Below, one piece after another: positions 14,228 to 14,253 of a DNA stretch of 14,253 bases. Positions within the stretch are counted from its first letter, which is position 1, and each line of letters begins with the position of its first letter. Origin of the DNA: DATFWC01 sp045801465 (lineage in GTDB: Bacteria; Pseudomonadota; Alphaproteobacteria; Rhizobiales; Xanthobacteraceae); assembly GCA_045801465.1 (NCBI GenBank), contig JBJMSU010000175.1:1-14253 (forward strand), written 5' to 3'. The translations under genes and the position numbers were made by a program. The notes beneath the pieces are model-generated. The model was not told the origin of the DNA and did not search any database. It saw only the letters and a program-made list of their open reading frames with translations.

Positions 14228-14253
14228 TTAGTCTTCGATGAACGTGGCGAGCT
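14228..14253 (-). CDS. Possible last codons of a leftward gene entering from the right edge
   Basis: On the minus strand the last bases read LATFIED followed by TAA (complement of 14228-14230), directly beyond the repeat. The composition looks like a protein C terminus and the repeat next to it suits a gene boundary. Seven residues cannot identify a family, and the reading could be chance. Confidence 0.3.

Noticed and set aside
1..14253. CRISPR array, tRNA or rRNA genes, insertion sequence or integrase
   Set aside because: No regularly spaced direct repeats, cloverleaf-like tRNA sequence, rRNA sequence or transposase motifs were found on either strand. The repeats present are dispersed palindromes.

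Overview
The window is high-GC, densely coding DNA from an alphaproteobacterium. It most resembles the Hyphomicrobiales (Bradyrhizobium, Rhodopseudomonas, Xanthobacteraceae type). The basis is the protein style, the gene families and the intergenic palindromic repeats; no rRNA or tRNA gene is present to settle the taxonomy. No mobile element, CRISPR array or phage gene was seen.

Left part (1-8268, all + strand). First comes the 3' end of a membrane acyltransferase-like gene, then a repeat-filled gap. A GH13 enzyme of the trehalose synthase type follows, then DNA polymerase I (polA). The polA stop overlaps by 4 nt the TTG start of a Na+/H+ antiporter-like membrane protein of the CitMHS_2 type. 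A second ion-transporter-superfamily permease of the ArsB/NhaD (SLC13) type comes next. The PolA protein appears to have lost most of its proofreading active site.

Middle part (8275-11397, all - strand). Three genes read leftward: ligJ (4-oxalomesaconate hydratase), an HpcH/HpaI-family aldolase, and a 4,5-dihydroxyphthalate decarboxylase-like protein. Together they look like a piece of an aromatic-acid (phthalate, protocatechuate or gallate) meta-cleavage route ending in pyruvate and oxaloacetate. The aldolase may stand in for the usual CHA aldolase (LigK/GalC). The ring-cleavage genes are not in the window. Both gaps between these genes contain palindromic repeats of different families.

Right part (11606-14253, + strand). 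A small charged helical ORF is apparently broken by one in-frame amber codon. It runs into a copy of the intergenic repeat that also supplies the Shine-Dalgarno sequence of the next gene, an RNase Z-like metallo-beta-lactamase-fold protein. An acyl-CoA dehydrogenase follows 31 nt later, then a repeat-rich non-coding stretch and perhaps the last codons of a leftward gene.

I see no clearly new multi-gene system. The points most worth a second look are the proofreading-deficient PolA, the ligJ-aldolase pairing, the repeat that provides a ribosome-binding site, and the amber-interrupted small ORF.
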